A stretch of 6,076 nt of DNA from Chlorobium sp. GTDB taxonomy: Bacteria; Bacteroidota; Chlorobiia; Chlorobiales; Chlorobiaceae. The DNA lies in assembly GCA_026193435.1 (NCBI GenBank), contig JAPHUN010000049.1:1-6076 (forward strand). Direction: 5' to 3'. The notes below the pieces were generated by a model. That model saw nothing but the letters and a program-made list of their open reading frames with translations, searched no databases and was not told the DNA's origin. Below are positions 1 to 6,076 of the stretch, piece by piece (the first letter of the stretch is position 1; each line of letters starts with the position of its first letter). Position numbers and translations under genes: made by a program.

Positions 1-803
1 GAGGTATACGGGCCTATTATCGCATTGGAGATTTGAGCGCTTGCCGCAATGAATACAGGTTCATTGATAATAGTGCCGGGATAGGATGATGCTGAGCTGT
101 TGTTTTTCAGAAGAACCCGGTTTGTGGAAAGAAGTGTTTCAGGTTTTCCGCAATCATACCAGTTGTTGACCGGGAATGTGGATAACGGTTCTCCGTTTTC
201 GAGCATCATCTGCAGCGCGTCAGTCAGCTGGAATTCCCCCTTTGTTTTTATGTTCTCTCTGATAAGCGTTTCGATACAGGTGAAGAGGGGATTCGAGTGC
301 AGGATAAAGTACAGACCAACGATCGCAAGGTTTCCTACCGGTTCATTCGGCTTCTCGACAAGTTTGACTATCTGGCCGTTGCTGGTTATGGCTATTCCGA
401 ATCTTCGGGGGTCTTCTACCTCCCTTACGCCGAGAGTTGAGACAGGGCTGTTGAGCACTCCGGTCAGATCGACGTCAAAAATCGTGTCGCCGAGCAGGAT
501 AAAAACAGGCTCGTTATCATGAATATATTCATGACACATCCATATCGCATGAGCAAGTCCCAGGCGTTCCTCCTGATTGACAAACGTGAACGTTATATCG
601 TAGTTCTTCCTGAGGTACGATTCAATCATCTCTCCAAGATACCCGACGATAACAATGGCCTCATCTATGCCGGACTCGACAAGTTTATCCATTATATGCC
701 CGATAATGGGTTTTCCTGCTACGTTGAGAAGTACCTTGGGTTGAGAAAATGTGTGTGGGCGCAACCTTGTGCCGACTCCAGCCACAGGTATGATTGCTTT
801 CAT
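1..803 (-). CDS. Sugar-phosphate nucleotidyltransferase (glucose-1-phosphate thymidylyltransferase-like), 3' end cut by the window
   Basis: It probably joins a nucleoside triphosphate (dTTP or UTP) to a sugar 1-phosphate, giving an NDP-sugar for cell-surface polysaccharide in the cytoplasm. Translating the minus strand from ATG 803-801 gives 267 residues without a stop, running off the left edge. The N-terminus MKAIIPVAGVGTRLRPHT is the family's nucleotide-binding G-x-G-T-R-L-R-P signature, and the conserved lysine of the PK motif is K23. The metal-binding GD is at 105-106, an EKP motif at 150-152, and the WYDCGKPE stretch at 215-222 matches the family's W-x-D-x-G. From about 245 the hexapeptide-like pattern (VFIAASAQISNAIIGPYT) suggests the start of a left-handed beta-helix, as in long RmlA/GCD1-type enzymes; the missing part should be some tens of residues. 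The start is chosen by this N-terminus: no in-frame ATG lies just upstream, and there is no good Shine-Dalgarno. The family is firm; the exact sugar and nucleotide are not. Confidence 0.93.
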   Translation of the reverse strand, partial: MKAIIPVAGVGTRLRPHTFSQPKVLLNVAGKPIIGHIMDKLVESGIDEAIVIVGYLGEMIESYLRKNYDITFTFVNQEERLGLAHAIWMCHEYIHDNEPVFILLGDTIFDVDLTGVLNSPVSTLGVREVEDPRRFGIAITSNGQIVKLVEKPNEPVGNLAIVGLYFILHSNPLFTCIETLIRENIKTKGEFQLTDALQMMLENGEPLSTFPVNNWYDCGKPETLLSTNRVLLKNNSSASSYPGTIINEPVFIAASAQISNAIIGPYT

Positions 804-913
804 GGTGTGAATATTATGATTGCGGGGGCATTGTTCGAGAATAGTAACATAGCTCAGTTTAGTGAAATCGAAAGAAAAATGTAACCCTTTAAAGCCCCGG
901 ATACGTTACATAA

Positions 914-926
914 TGAAAATATTTCA
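914..926. repeat. Short inverted repeat in the divergent intergenic region
   Basis: TGAAA-ATA-TTTCA is a perfect 5-base inverted repeat with a 3-base centre. It lies between the divergent nucleotidyltransferase (start 803) and Nudix (start 1014) genes. The 804-1013 region otherwise shows no TTTG/TAnnTTTG pair on either strand and no good -35/-10 pair. The repeat could be a regulator site, but arms this short occur by chance in AT-rich DNA. Confidence 0.2.
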
Positions 927-1013
927 GGATTTTTTATATAGTATCGCCATGGTGTTCATTGAAAGAAGCCTGAATGTCGGCATCATCTCTATGAGACAGA
1001 ATTGTTATCCTTT

Positions 1014-1442
1014 ATGTCTGCTTTAAAGCCAGCCGGGTTTTACCGGCAGTCCGGTGTCATCCCTCTGCACGAAGGAAGAATCGTGCTTGTGACGGCACGA
1101 AAGTCAAAACGCTGGATTATCCCGAAGGGTGTTATAGAAAAACATATGTCCCCTGAAGATTCCGCGGCCAAGGAGGCCTATGAAGAGGCGGGCGTTATCG
1201 GTTCGGTCAGGAAAAAAGAACTCGGTCGATTTTCCTATGTGAAATGGGGAGGGATCTGCACTGTCAGGGTCTATCCTTTCTATGTCGAGAAGCTGCTTGA
1301 TGAATGGGAGGAGATGCATGAAAGAAAACGAAAAGTTGTTTCTGTCGGCGAGGCGATCGATATGGTTGACCATGATGAGCTTGCCGGGATCATAACCTCT
1401 TTTATTCATGGCCTGAAAGGAGAGAGTAAAAAACGTAAATAA
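1014..1442 (+). CDS. Nudix hydrolase
   Basis: This is a 142-residue cytoplasmic protein, about the size of a single Nudix domain. Such enzymes cleave nucleoside diphosphates linked to another moiety, using Mg2+ bound by the box glutamates. The Nudix box spans G39 to V61 and ends K53-E-A-Y-E-E-A-G-V61, so the metal-binding E54, E57 and E58 are present. Two positions differ from the consensus G-x5-E-x7-R-E-U-x-E-E-x-G-U: the first E is M45, with a glutamate instead at E42, and R is K53. WIIPKG before the box (34-39) is typical of Nudix proteins that resemble the diphosphoinositol/Ap4A type. The tail is very basic (GESKKRK). ATG 1014 (MSALKPAGFY) is preferred; an in-frame TTG at 1002 would add only four residues. 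Neither start has a clear Shine-Dalgarno. The gene is co-directional with the efflux genes but separated from MarR by 122 bases containing a promoter-like region, so it is probably a separate unit. The substrate cannot be told. Confidence 0.92.
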   Translation: MSALKPAGFYRQSGVIPLHEGRIVLVTARKSKRWIIPKGVIEKHMSPEDSAAKEAYEEAGVIGSVRKKELGRFSYVKWGGICTVRVYPFYVEKLLDEWEEMHERKRKVVSVGEAIDMVDHDELAGIITSFIHGLKGESKKRK

Positions 1443-1497
1443 TCACGCTTACCGGGTATATTGACGCAACCAGCGTTTCTTCTGTTGACGTTTATGG

Positions 1498-1530
1498 TTT
1501 GCGTTTATATATGGTTTATTTATATATTTG
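1498..1530 (+). promoter_or_regulatory. Candidate Bacteroidetes-type promoter of the MarR-efflux operon
   Basis: TTTG at 1498-1501 is followed by 21 bases and then TATATTTG at 1523-1530. This fits the known Bacteroidetes primary-sigma pattern TTTG-N19-21-TAnnTTTG exactly. A start of transcription about 7 bases later (near 1537) would leave a leader of roughly 28 bases before ATG 1565. A classical alternative exists in the same stretch: TTGACG at 1485-1490, 17 bases, then TATATG at 1508-1513. Either way the very AT-rich block 1491-1550 is the best promoter in the window. Whether this organism's sigma factor uses the Bacteroidetes pattern is an inference. Confidence 0.5.
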
Positions 1531-1543
1531 CGATATCAAATAT
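1524..1543. promoter_or_regulatory. Palindromic MarR-type operator
   Basis: ATATTTG-N6-CAAATAT is a perfect inverted repeat with 7-base arms and a 6-base centre, 20 bases in all. MarR-family dimers usually bind palindromes of about 16-20 bases, often with TTG and CAA half-site cores one helical turn apart, and this fits. It sits 21 bases before the MarR start codon and overlaps the TATATTTG promoter element, so bound repressor would block RNA polymerase. Autorepression and control of the downstream adaptor and pump genes are inferred from this placement. Confidence 0.6.
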
Positions 1544-1564
1544 TGCTACATCAATCAAGCTGCT

Positions 1565-2020
1565 ATGTCTGGTAAAGAATATTCTGTTAAAGGTTTTGTC
1601 GGGCATCAGCTGGGGTTGACTGCCGGAGTTCTGCGAAAAGCTTTCGCTTCCAGAATCACAAAGAGCGCTGAGAGTATTTCACCGGAGCAGTTTGTCGTGC
1701 TTGTGCGTTTGAGTTCCGGACAGGGATTCAACCAGAACGAAATAGCGGAATATCTGCTCAAGGATGATGCCAGCATAACACGGATTCTCGACAGCCTAGA
1801 AAAGAAGGGGCTTGCCGTCAGAAAAAAAGCGGAACATGACCGGCGCGCCAATATCGCTTTCATTACAGAGAGAGGTACGGCTCTGGTTGAAAAGGTGTTT
1901 CCGATGGTTGAGCGGCTCAACGGGCAGCTGCTTGAAGGGATCGAGGCTGATCAGATAGAGAATGTTTTTGTGTTTCTCGAGAAGCTGAGGGAAAATGCAA
2001 TGAATATCTCAACGTTATAA
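1565..2020 (+). CDS. MarR-family transcriptional regulator
   Basis: A 151-residue cytoplasmic DNA-binding protein, the usual length for MarR. Such proteins are dimers that repress nearby genes until a small ligand or an oxidant releases them. The winged helix-turn-helix is clear: NQNEIAEYL (56-64) is the first helix, DDASITRILDSLEKKGL (67-83) contains the recognition helix, and the wing ends in the hallmark D-R-R (92-94) followed by AFITERG (98-104). Terminal helices (about 10-30 and 115-145) would form the dimer interface. No cysteine is present, so thiol-based sensing of the OhrR kind is excluded and ligand binding is more likely. ATG 1565 is chosen because the protein then begins as MarR proteins do and the operator stays upstream. 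An in-frame start near 1499 would add 22 residues (MRLYMVYLYICDIKYCYINQ...) encoded by the AT-rich promoter DNA, which is unlikely. No Shine-Dalgarno is visible. Its position before adaptor and RND genes points to local control of efflux. Confidence 0.93.
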   Translation: MSGKEYSVKGFVGHQLGLTAGVLRKAFASRITKSAESISPEQFVVLVRLSSGQGFNQNEIAEYLLKDDASITRILDSLEKKGLAVRKKAEHDRRANIAFITERGTALVEKVFPMVERLNGQLLEGIEADQIENVFVFLEKLRENAMNISTL

Positions 2021-2072
2021 TTCCGGCTGACCTGAAGAAGCAGAAAAAACCCTTGAACGAAAATAAACCAAC

Positions 2073-3209
2073 ATGTCGAAAGTAAAGCCATACATCATTG
2101 CGGTAGTTATTGTTATCGCAGGTATTGTGATAGGGCGGTTGCTGGGCTCCGGAAATTCGCAGCAGCAGGAAAGAGCTGTACCGAAAAGGAACGGTCAGCT
2201 TCCCGTAACCAGGGTTACTAACTCTGCCGTAAGCAGGACTATTGTTATGAACGGTAAAGTGGAGGCTGTGAAGAAAATTGAGATTTTTGCAGAAGTATCA
2301 GGTGTTTTTGTCGATGGAACGAAACCTTTCAGGGAAGGGCGCAGGTTCAGCAAGGGGGAGGTCCTCCTGAGGATAGAAGACGGGGTCTACCGGAACACGG
2401 TTCTTTCGGAAAAAAGCGCATTGCTGAATCAGATGACGCTGCTCATGCCGGATCTGTTGATTGATTTTCCTGAGCATGCCGGACCATGGAAACGGTATGT
2501 CGATAATTTCAGCATACAGCGCTCCCTGCGTCCGTTGCCTCCGGCGGCAAACGACAGGTTGAGAAACTACGTTGCGGCAAGAAATATCTATGGCAAATAT
2601 TTCGCGGTGCGCAGCATGGAAGAGATGCTCGGCAAATATACAATAACAGCCCCTTTCGACGGAGTGGTTACGGTTTCAGAGGCAAATCCAGGCATCCTTG
2701 TCCGCAATGGTCAGAAGATAGGCGAGTTTGCAGCAACGACCGCATTTGAACTGGAGCTCTCTGTTGCAGTTCGGGACGCGGCATTTATTCGACAGGGGGA
2801 TCGTGTGCTGCTTTCGTCCGATGATTTCGATGACGATATCGAGGCGACGGTTGCGAGGGTCAACGAAGCGATCGACCCGAATACCCAGACTGTCGGAGTC
2901 TATGTTCTTCTTAATGATTCCCGACTGAAAGACGGCATGTATGTTTCGGCATCACTGAGCGTTCAGGTTGATGATGCGGTCATTATCGCCCGTGAGCTGC
3001 TTGACAGGGAGAACCGCCTGTTTGTGCTCCGTGACTCGGTTTTTTCCTTGCTGCCTGTCGAGGTTGTGTCGCTTGACGGGAATACGGCCATAGTTCGAGG
3101 TATCCCTGACGGATTGTCACTTCTTTCCGAGCCGGTGGAAGGGGTGTATGATGGTATGGTGATATCAGATTCATCACTATCGGTTCAACAAGAGAGTACG
3201 GCTGATTGA
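2073..3209 (+). CDS. RND efflux periplasmic adaptor (membrane fusion protein, HlyD/AcrA type)
   Basis: A 378-residue adaptor that would link the RND pump encoded next to an outer-membrane channel. Residues 7-25 form one hydrophobic segment (YIIAVVIVIAGIVIGRLLG). There is no lipobox cysteine, so it is anchored by an N-terminal membrane helix rather than by lipid as in AcrA. The two lipoyl half-motifs are at about 69-103 (EIFAEVSG...GEVLLRIED) and 188-218 (KYTITAPFDGVV...GQKIGE). A beta-barrel domain follows at about 225-300 and a membrane-proximal domain at about 300-368. The 84 residues between the lipoyl halves hold MPDLLIDFPEHAGPW (125-139) and AARNIYGKYFAVRSMEEML (168-186). This is a short, proline-bearing section rather than a long coiled-coil hairpin, a layout I recall from Bacteroidetes/Chlorobi adaptors. 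The gene lies 52 bases after marR and 46 before the pump start, in the same operon. The substrate is not readable from it. Confidence 0.93.
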   Translation: MSKVKPYIIAVVIVIAGIVIGRLLGSGNSQQQERAVPKRNGQLPVTRVTNSAVSRTIVMNGKVEAVKKIEIFAEVSGVFVDGTKPFREGRRFSKGEVLLRIEDGVYRNTVLSEKSALLNQMTLLMPDLLIDFPEHAGPWKRYVDNFSIQRSLRPLPPAANDRLRNYVAARNIYGKYFAVRSMEEMLGKYTITAPFDGVVTVSEANPGILVRNGQKIGEFAATTAFELELSVAVRDAAFIRQGDRVLLSSDDFDDDIEATVARVNEAIDPNTQTVGVYVLLNDSRLKDGMYVSASLSVQVDDAVIIARELLDRENRLFVLRDSVFSLLPVEVVSLDGNTAIVRGIPDGLSLLSEPVEGVYDGMVISDSSLSVQQESTAD

Positions 3210-3255
3210 GTATGAACCGGGCGGAGTGCAAAATTTAAAACACTGATTCAGAACT

Positions 3256-6076
3256 GTGAAAGGTATAATCAAAATGTTTATCCGTTACCCTGTTCTGGGT
3301 AACGCAATATTTCTTGCGATTTTCCTTTTCGGATTTCTTGCTTTCAAGGCAATGAAAACGACTTTCTTTCCCGAAGTCAAATCGCACACCATCTTTGTCG
3401 TTGCATCTTTTCCGGGAGCATCACCCGAAGAGATCGAGGAAGGTATCACGCTGAAAATAGAAGACAGACTGAAGGGCGTGACCGGTATAGAAAGGGTAAC
3501 TTCCGTATCGAGAGAAAATTCTGCGACGATCACTGTCGAGCTGCTTGAGAACTACGATGCCAATGTGCTGCTGCAGGAGGTAAGCAATGCGGTCGATCAG
3601 ATAAGTTCTTTCCCGGTCGGTCTGGAAAAGATCAGGATCTACAAGATGGAGATGACCGACTTTGTCGTTGCCTACTCGGTCTACGGTGATGTGGACCTTC
3701 AGGTTCTGAAAACCTATGCCCGAAGGATCGAGCGTGATCTGCGAAACAAGGAAGGCATTTCCAAAATCACACTGAGCGGGTTTCCGGAAGAGGAGATCGA
3801 GGTGAGTATCAGGGAGGATGCGCTCAACTCTTACGGCCTGACTATTGACGAGATATCGGCAGCTGTCAGCAAGGCGAACCTGAGGATAACCGGTGGTATT
3901 ATCAAGGGCGCAGAAGAGGAACTCCTGATCCGTTCGGACAGCCAGGGTTATTATGCCGCGGACATAGAGAACATCGTGGTGCGCACAACGGCTTCCGGCG
4001 GGCTGGTAAGGCTGAAAGATGTTGCTTCGGTAAAAGACCGCTGGTCGGAAGACCCGAATCGCACCTATTATGATGGAAAACCATCGGTTACCATCGATAT
4101 AGACAAGACAAGCGACGAGGATATGTTTACCATCGCCCGAAAGACTGCTGCATTCATGGAGGAGTTTGACGGCAGGCATGATGATATCTCTATCAGCCTG
4201 CTCCGGGATGGTTCGGGAATCGTTCAGGAACGTGCCAATATTCTCACTACTAACGGTCTTATCGGTAGCGTTCTTGTCCTGCTTTTTCTTTCTTTTTCGC
4301 TCAATCCGAGAATGGCTTTCTGGGTCGCGCTTTCAATCCCGCTCTCTTTTGCCGGTATGTTCATGCTGGGCACGTTTTACGGACTGACCATAAATGTCGT
4401 GTCCCTGCTCGCTATGATCCTTGTTGTCGGTATCCTTGTCGATGATGGTATCGTCATTGCCGAGAGCATCTATCAGCAGTACGAAAAGGGGATGAAACCA
4501 TTCGATGCCGCGGTCAAGGGAACCATGGACGTGCTCCCTTCTGTTATGGCGGCTGTGTTGACCACAATAGTGTTCTTTATGCTTTTCCTGTCGCTTGAAG
4601 GAGGATTCGGAGAACGTTTCAAGGATATCGGATTTGTTGTGATCGCCACGCTGCTTATCTCTCTTGTCGAAGGGGTTTTCATCCTGCCCGGGCATATTGC
4701 CCATTCCAGAGCACTGCGGGGAGACCCTGGCAAAACCTCCTGGCTGTTACGTAAATCAGATGCGTTTATCCGTTTTCAGCGTGAGAGGATCTATGCGCCT
4801 GTACTGCGATTCAGTATAGCCAATCCGCTCATTACCGCCATGTTTCCTGTTGCTCTTATGTTTATTACTATCGGTGCGTTGCAGGGGGGGATTGTGAAAT
4901 TGACCTTTTTCCCTAACCTTGAGTTCGATAACGTGCAGGTGACATTTGAAATGCCTGCGGGCACCCGATATGCCATTACAGACAGCCTGCTGGCAAAGAT
5001 GGAAGGCCGTATCCGCGAAGTGGATGAAGAGTACAGAGAACAATACGGAAGGGAACTGGTAAAGGCAATCGGGCGTAGTGTCGGTCCCGATGCGCATAAG
5101 GGCGGGCTCAGGGTCACCTTGACTGAAAGTCAGTTCCGGGAATGGTCAAGCAGGGAGGTGTCCAATGCAATAAGCAATAAAATCGGCGTTATTCCTGAAG
5201 CGGAAAAACTACAGGTCGGAACGGCAGGCTTTTGGGGAATGCCTGTGTCTATCGCGCTCAAAAGCGACAATCTGGAACAGCTGAGGGGGGCAAAGGAATA
5301 CCTTGAAGAAGAGCTGAAAAAGATGCCTGAGCTTAAGGATGTTATCGACGATGATCCTCCGGGGCTGAGAGAAGTTCGCGTGAAACTGAACGCGAATGCA
5401 CGGTCGCTCGGCCTTCGGGAGGCCGATGTCATGAACCAGGTTCGGAGTGGATTTTTCGGCTATGAATCCCAGCGTATTCTCAGGGGGATAGATGAAGTAA
5501 AGGTATGGATGCGTTTTACCGAAGATGACCGGTCATCGGTTGCCAGGTTGGAACGTATGGAAATACGTTTTCCTGATGGCAGATCCTATCCGCTGGGCTC
5601 TATCGCGGATGTCGAGATTCAGCGTGGAGTCTCTTCGGTTAATCATATCAATGCACAACGGGTTGTGAAAATAGAGGCGGATATCGTCAGTACCAGGGAG
5701 TCGGTTCCGGAACTGCTCGAGTATATATCATTGCAGATTATGCCGGACCTTCTTGATACATTTCCCGATGTGAGTTACGACTTTGAGGGACAGAGCAGGG
5801 AGAGCGACAAGACAACCGGTTCGATGAAAAGGGTTTTTCCTGTTGTTCTCGGCCTGATGTTTCTTGTCGTTGTGTTTTCATTCCGATCATTTCTTCAGGC
5901 CGGGATTGTCTTTGTCATGATTCCTTTCAGCTTTATCGGTGTTGTCTGGGGCCATTTCATTCAGGGCTATCTTATGAGTATTCTTTCGATGTTCGGTGTT
6001 ATCGCTCTTATTGGAATCGTCGTTAACGATGCGCTCGTATTTGTCAATACGTTCAATAGCCGATTGAAAGAAGGCA
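3256..6076 (+). CDS. RND-family efflux permease (AcrB/HAE1-like), 3' end cut by the window
   Basis: This is the proton-driven inner-membrane pump of the tripartite system; 940 residues are visible and about 100 more are expected. TM1 is about 15-34, followed by FFPE (37-40) and the first periplasmic porter loop to about 332. TM2-TM6 lie at about 334-349, 355-374, 381-401, 428-446 and 460-480, and TM7 at 524-545. The second porter loop runs to about 858, then TM8-TM10 (861-879, 883-902, 912-933). TM4 carries the proton-relay pair D396-D397 (GILVDDGIVIAES), equal to AcrB D407/D408. In TM10 the AcrB K940-N941 pair is replaced by N924-D925 (GIVVNDALV). The frame is open throughout. Start: GTG 3256 gives MKGIIKMFIRYPVLGN, the usual N-terminal form in this family, but has no Shine-Dalgarno. 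ATG 3274 would begin MFIRYPV and has AAAGG at 3259-3263. The GTG is the only start between the in-frame TGA at 3244 and 3274. It forms an operon with the adaptor and MarR. A drug-type pump is likelier than a metal pump, but the substrate is unknown. Confidence 0.95.
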   Translation, partial: MKGIIKMFIRYPVLGNAIFLAIFLFGFLAFKAMKTTFFPEVKSHTIFVVASFPGASPEEIEEGITLKIEDRLKGVTGIERVTSVSRENSATITVELLENYDANVLLQEVSNAVDQISSFPVGLEKIRIYKMEMTDFVVAYSVYGDVDLQVLKTYARRIERDLRNKEGISKITLSGFPEEEIEVSIREDALNSYGLTIDEISAAVSKANLRITGGIIKGAEEELLIRSDSQGYYAADIENIVVRTTASGGLVRLKDVASVKDRWSEDPNRTYYDGKPSVTIDIDKTSDEDMFTIARKTAAFMEEFDGRHDDISISLLRDGSGIVQERANILTTNGLIGSVLVLLFLSFSLNPRMAFWVALSIPLSFAGMFMLGTFYGLTINVVSLLAMILVVGILVDDGIVIAESIYQQYEKGMKPFDAAVKGTMDVLPSVMAAVLTTIVFFMLFLSLEGGFGERFKDIGFVVIATLLISLVEGVFILPGHIAHSRALRGDPGKTSWLLRKSDAFIRFQRERIYAPVLRFSIANPLITAMFPVALMFITIGALQGGIVKLTFFPNLEFDNVQVTFEMPAGTRYAITDSLLAKMEGRIREVDEEYREQYGRELVKAIGRSVGPDAHKGGLRVTLTESQFREWSSREVSNAISNKIGVIPEAEKLQVGTAGFWGMPVSIALKSDNLEQLRGAKEYLEEELKKMPELKDVIDDDPPGLREVRVKLNANARSLGLREADVMNQVRSGFFGYESQRILRGIDEVKVWMRFTEDDRSSVARLERMEIRFPDGRSYPLGSIADVEIQRGVSSVNHINAQRVVKIEADIVSTRESVPELLEYISLQIMPDLLDTFPDVSYDFEGQSRESDKTTGSMKRVFPVVLGLMFLVVVFSFRSFLQAGIVFVMIPFSFIGVVWGHFIQGYLMSILSMFGVIALIGIVVNDALVFVNTFNSRLKEG
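3259..3263 (+). promoter_or_regulatory. Possible ribosome binding site for the alternative ATG start of the RND gene
   Basis: AAAGG lies 10 bases before ATG 3274 and is the only Shine-Dalgarno-like sequence before a gene start in the window. If it is used, the pump starts at 3274 and is six residues shorter. If translation starts at GTG 3256, these bases are coding (AAA GGT). The other genes here lack such a motif, so its weight in choosing the start is limited. Confidence 0.35.

Noticed and set aside
100..884. Plus-strand open frames at 100-522 and 519-884
   Set aside because: They lie antisense to the nucleotidyltransferase on the minus strand, whose translation matches a known family along its whole length. 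The plus-strand translations show no domain.
914..942. Sigma-70-like promoter for the Nudix gene (TGAAAA, 17 bases, TATAGT)
   Set aside because: The -35 element matches only three of six consensus bases and the region is AT-rich, so chance is a good explanation.
1464..1476. Possible terminator hairpin after the Nudix gene (ACGC-AACCA-GCGT followed by TTTCTT)
   Set aside because: The stem is only four base pairs and the following T-run is broken, so it is too weak to call a terminator.
1499..1564. 22-residue N-terminal extension of MarR from an upstream start
   Set aside because: It would be encoded by the AT-rich promoter and operator DNA, and its composition is unlike the MarR N-terminus; ATG 1565 fits better.
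1104..1920. Minus-strand open frames opposite the Nudix and MarR genes
   Set aside because: They are antisense to genes with clear Nudix box and winged-helix signatures, and their translations have no recognisable motif.
4884..4890. Run of seven G in the RND gene as a possible frameshift or phase-variation site
   Set aside because: The frame reads correctly through it (LQGGIVKLTFFPN), and a single run of seven inside a membrane-protein gene is not evidence of phase variation.
3421..5432. Several minus-strand open frames and a 73-codon plus frame inside the RND gene
   Set aside because: All are shadows of the continuous RND reading frame, which has the full set of family motifs and membrane segments.

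Overview
The window looks like a piece of chromosome from a bacterium of the Bacteroidetes/Chlorobi group, most likely a green sulfur bacterium (Chlorobiaceae). This is an inference. It rests on the character of the nucleotidyltransferase, Nudix, adaptor and RND proteins, on start codons that mostly lack a Shine-Dalgarno sequence, and on one intergenic region that matches the Bacteroidetes-type promoter pattern (TTTG, about 20 bases, TAnnTTTG). Base composition is moderate. No RNA gene, CRISPR array, insertion sequence or other mobile element was seen.

Layout: (a) 1-803, minus strand: a sugar-nucleotide pyrophosphorylase (nucleotidyltransferase) whose C-terminus runs off the left edge. (b) 804-1013: a 210-base divergent intergenic region with a small inverted repeat and no convincing promoter. 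(c) 1014-1442, plus: a small Nudix hydrolase. (d) 1443-1564: an AT-rich regulatory region with a candidate promoter and a 20-base palindrome typical of MarR operators. (e) 1565-2020: a MarR-family repressor. (f) 2073-3209: a periplasmic adaptor (membrane fusion protein). (g) 3256-6076: an RND efflux permease, cut by the right edge. Two large genes, the nucleotidyltransferase and the RND permease, are open at the window edges.

The three plus-strand genes from 1565 on are closely spaced (52 and 46 bases between genes) and look like one operon: a local regulator, then the adaptor, then the inner-membrane pump. The likely logic is that the MarR dimer binds the palindrome over the promoter, represses its own gene and the pump, and is released by a small lipophilic or phenolic ligand that the pump then exports. 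No outer-membrane (TolC-like) factor is encoded in the visible part; it may lie just downstream or elsewhere. The Nudix and nucleotidyltransferase genes appear to be unrelated housekeeping neighbours.

I did not find a clearly new system. The points most worth checking are the MarR operator/promoter overlap, the unusual TM10 residues of the pump, the unusual mid-section of the adaptor, and the off-consensus Nudix box.
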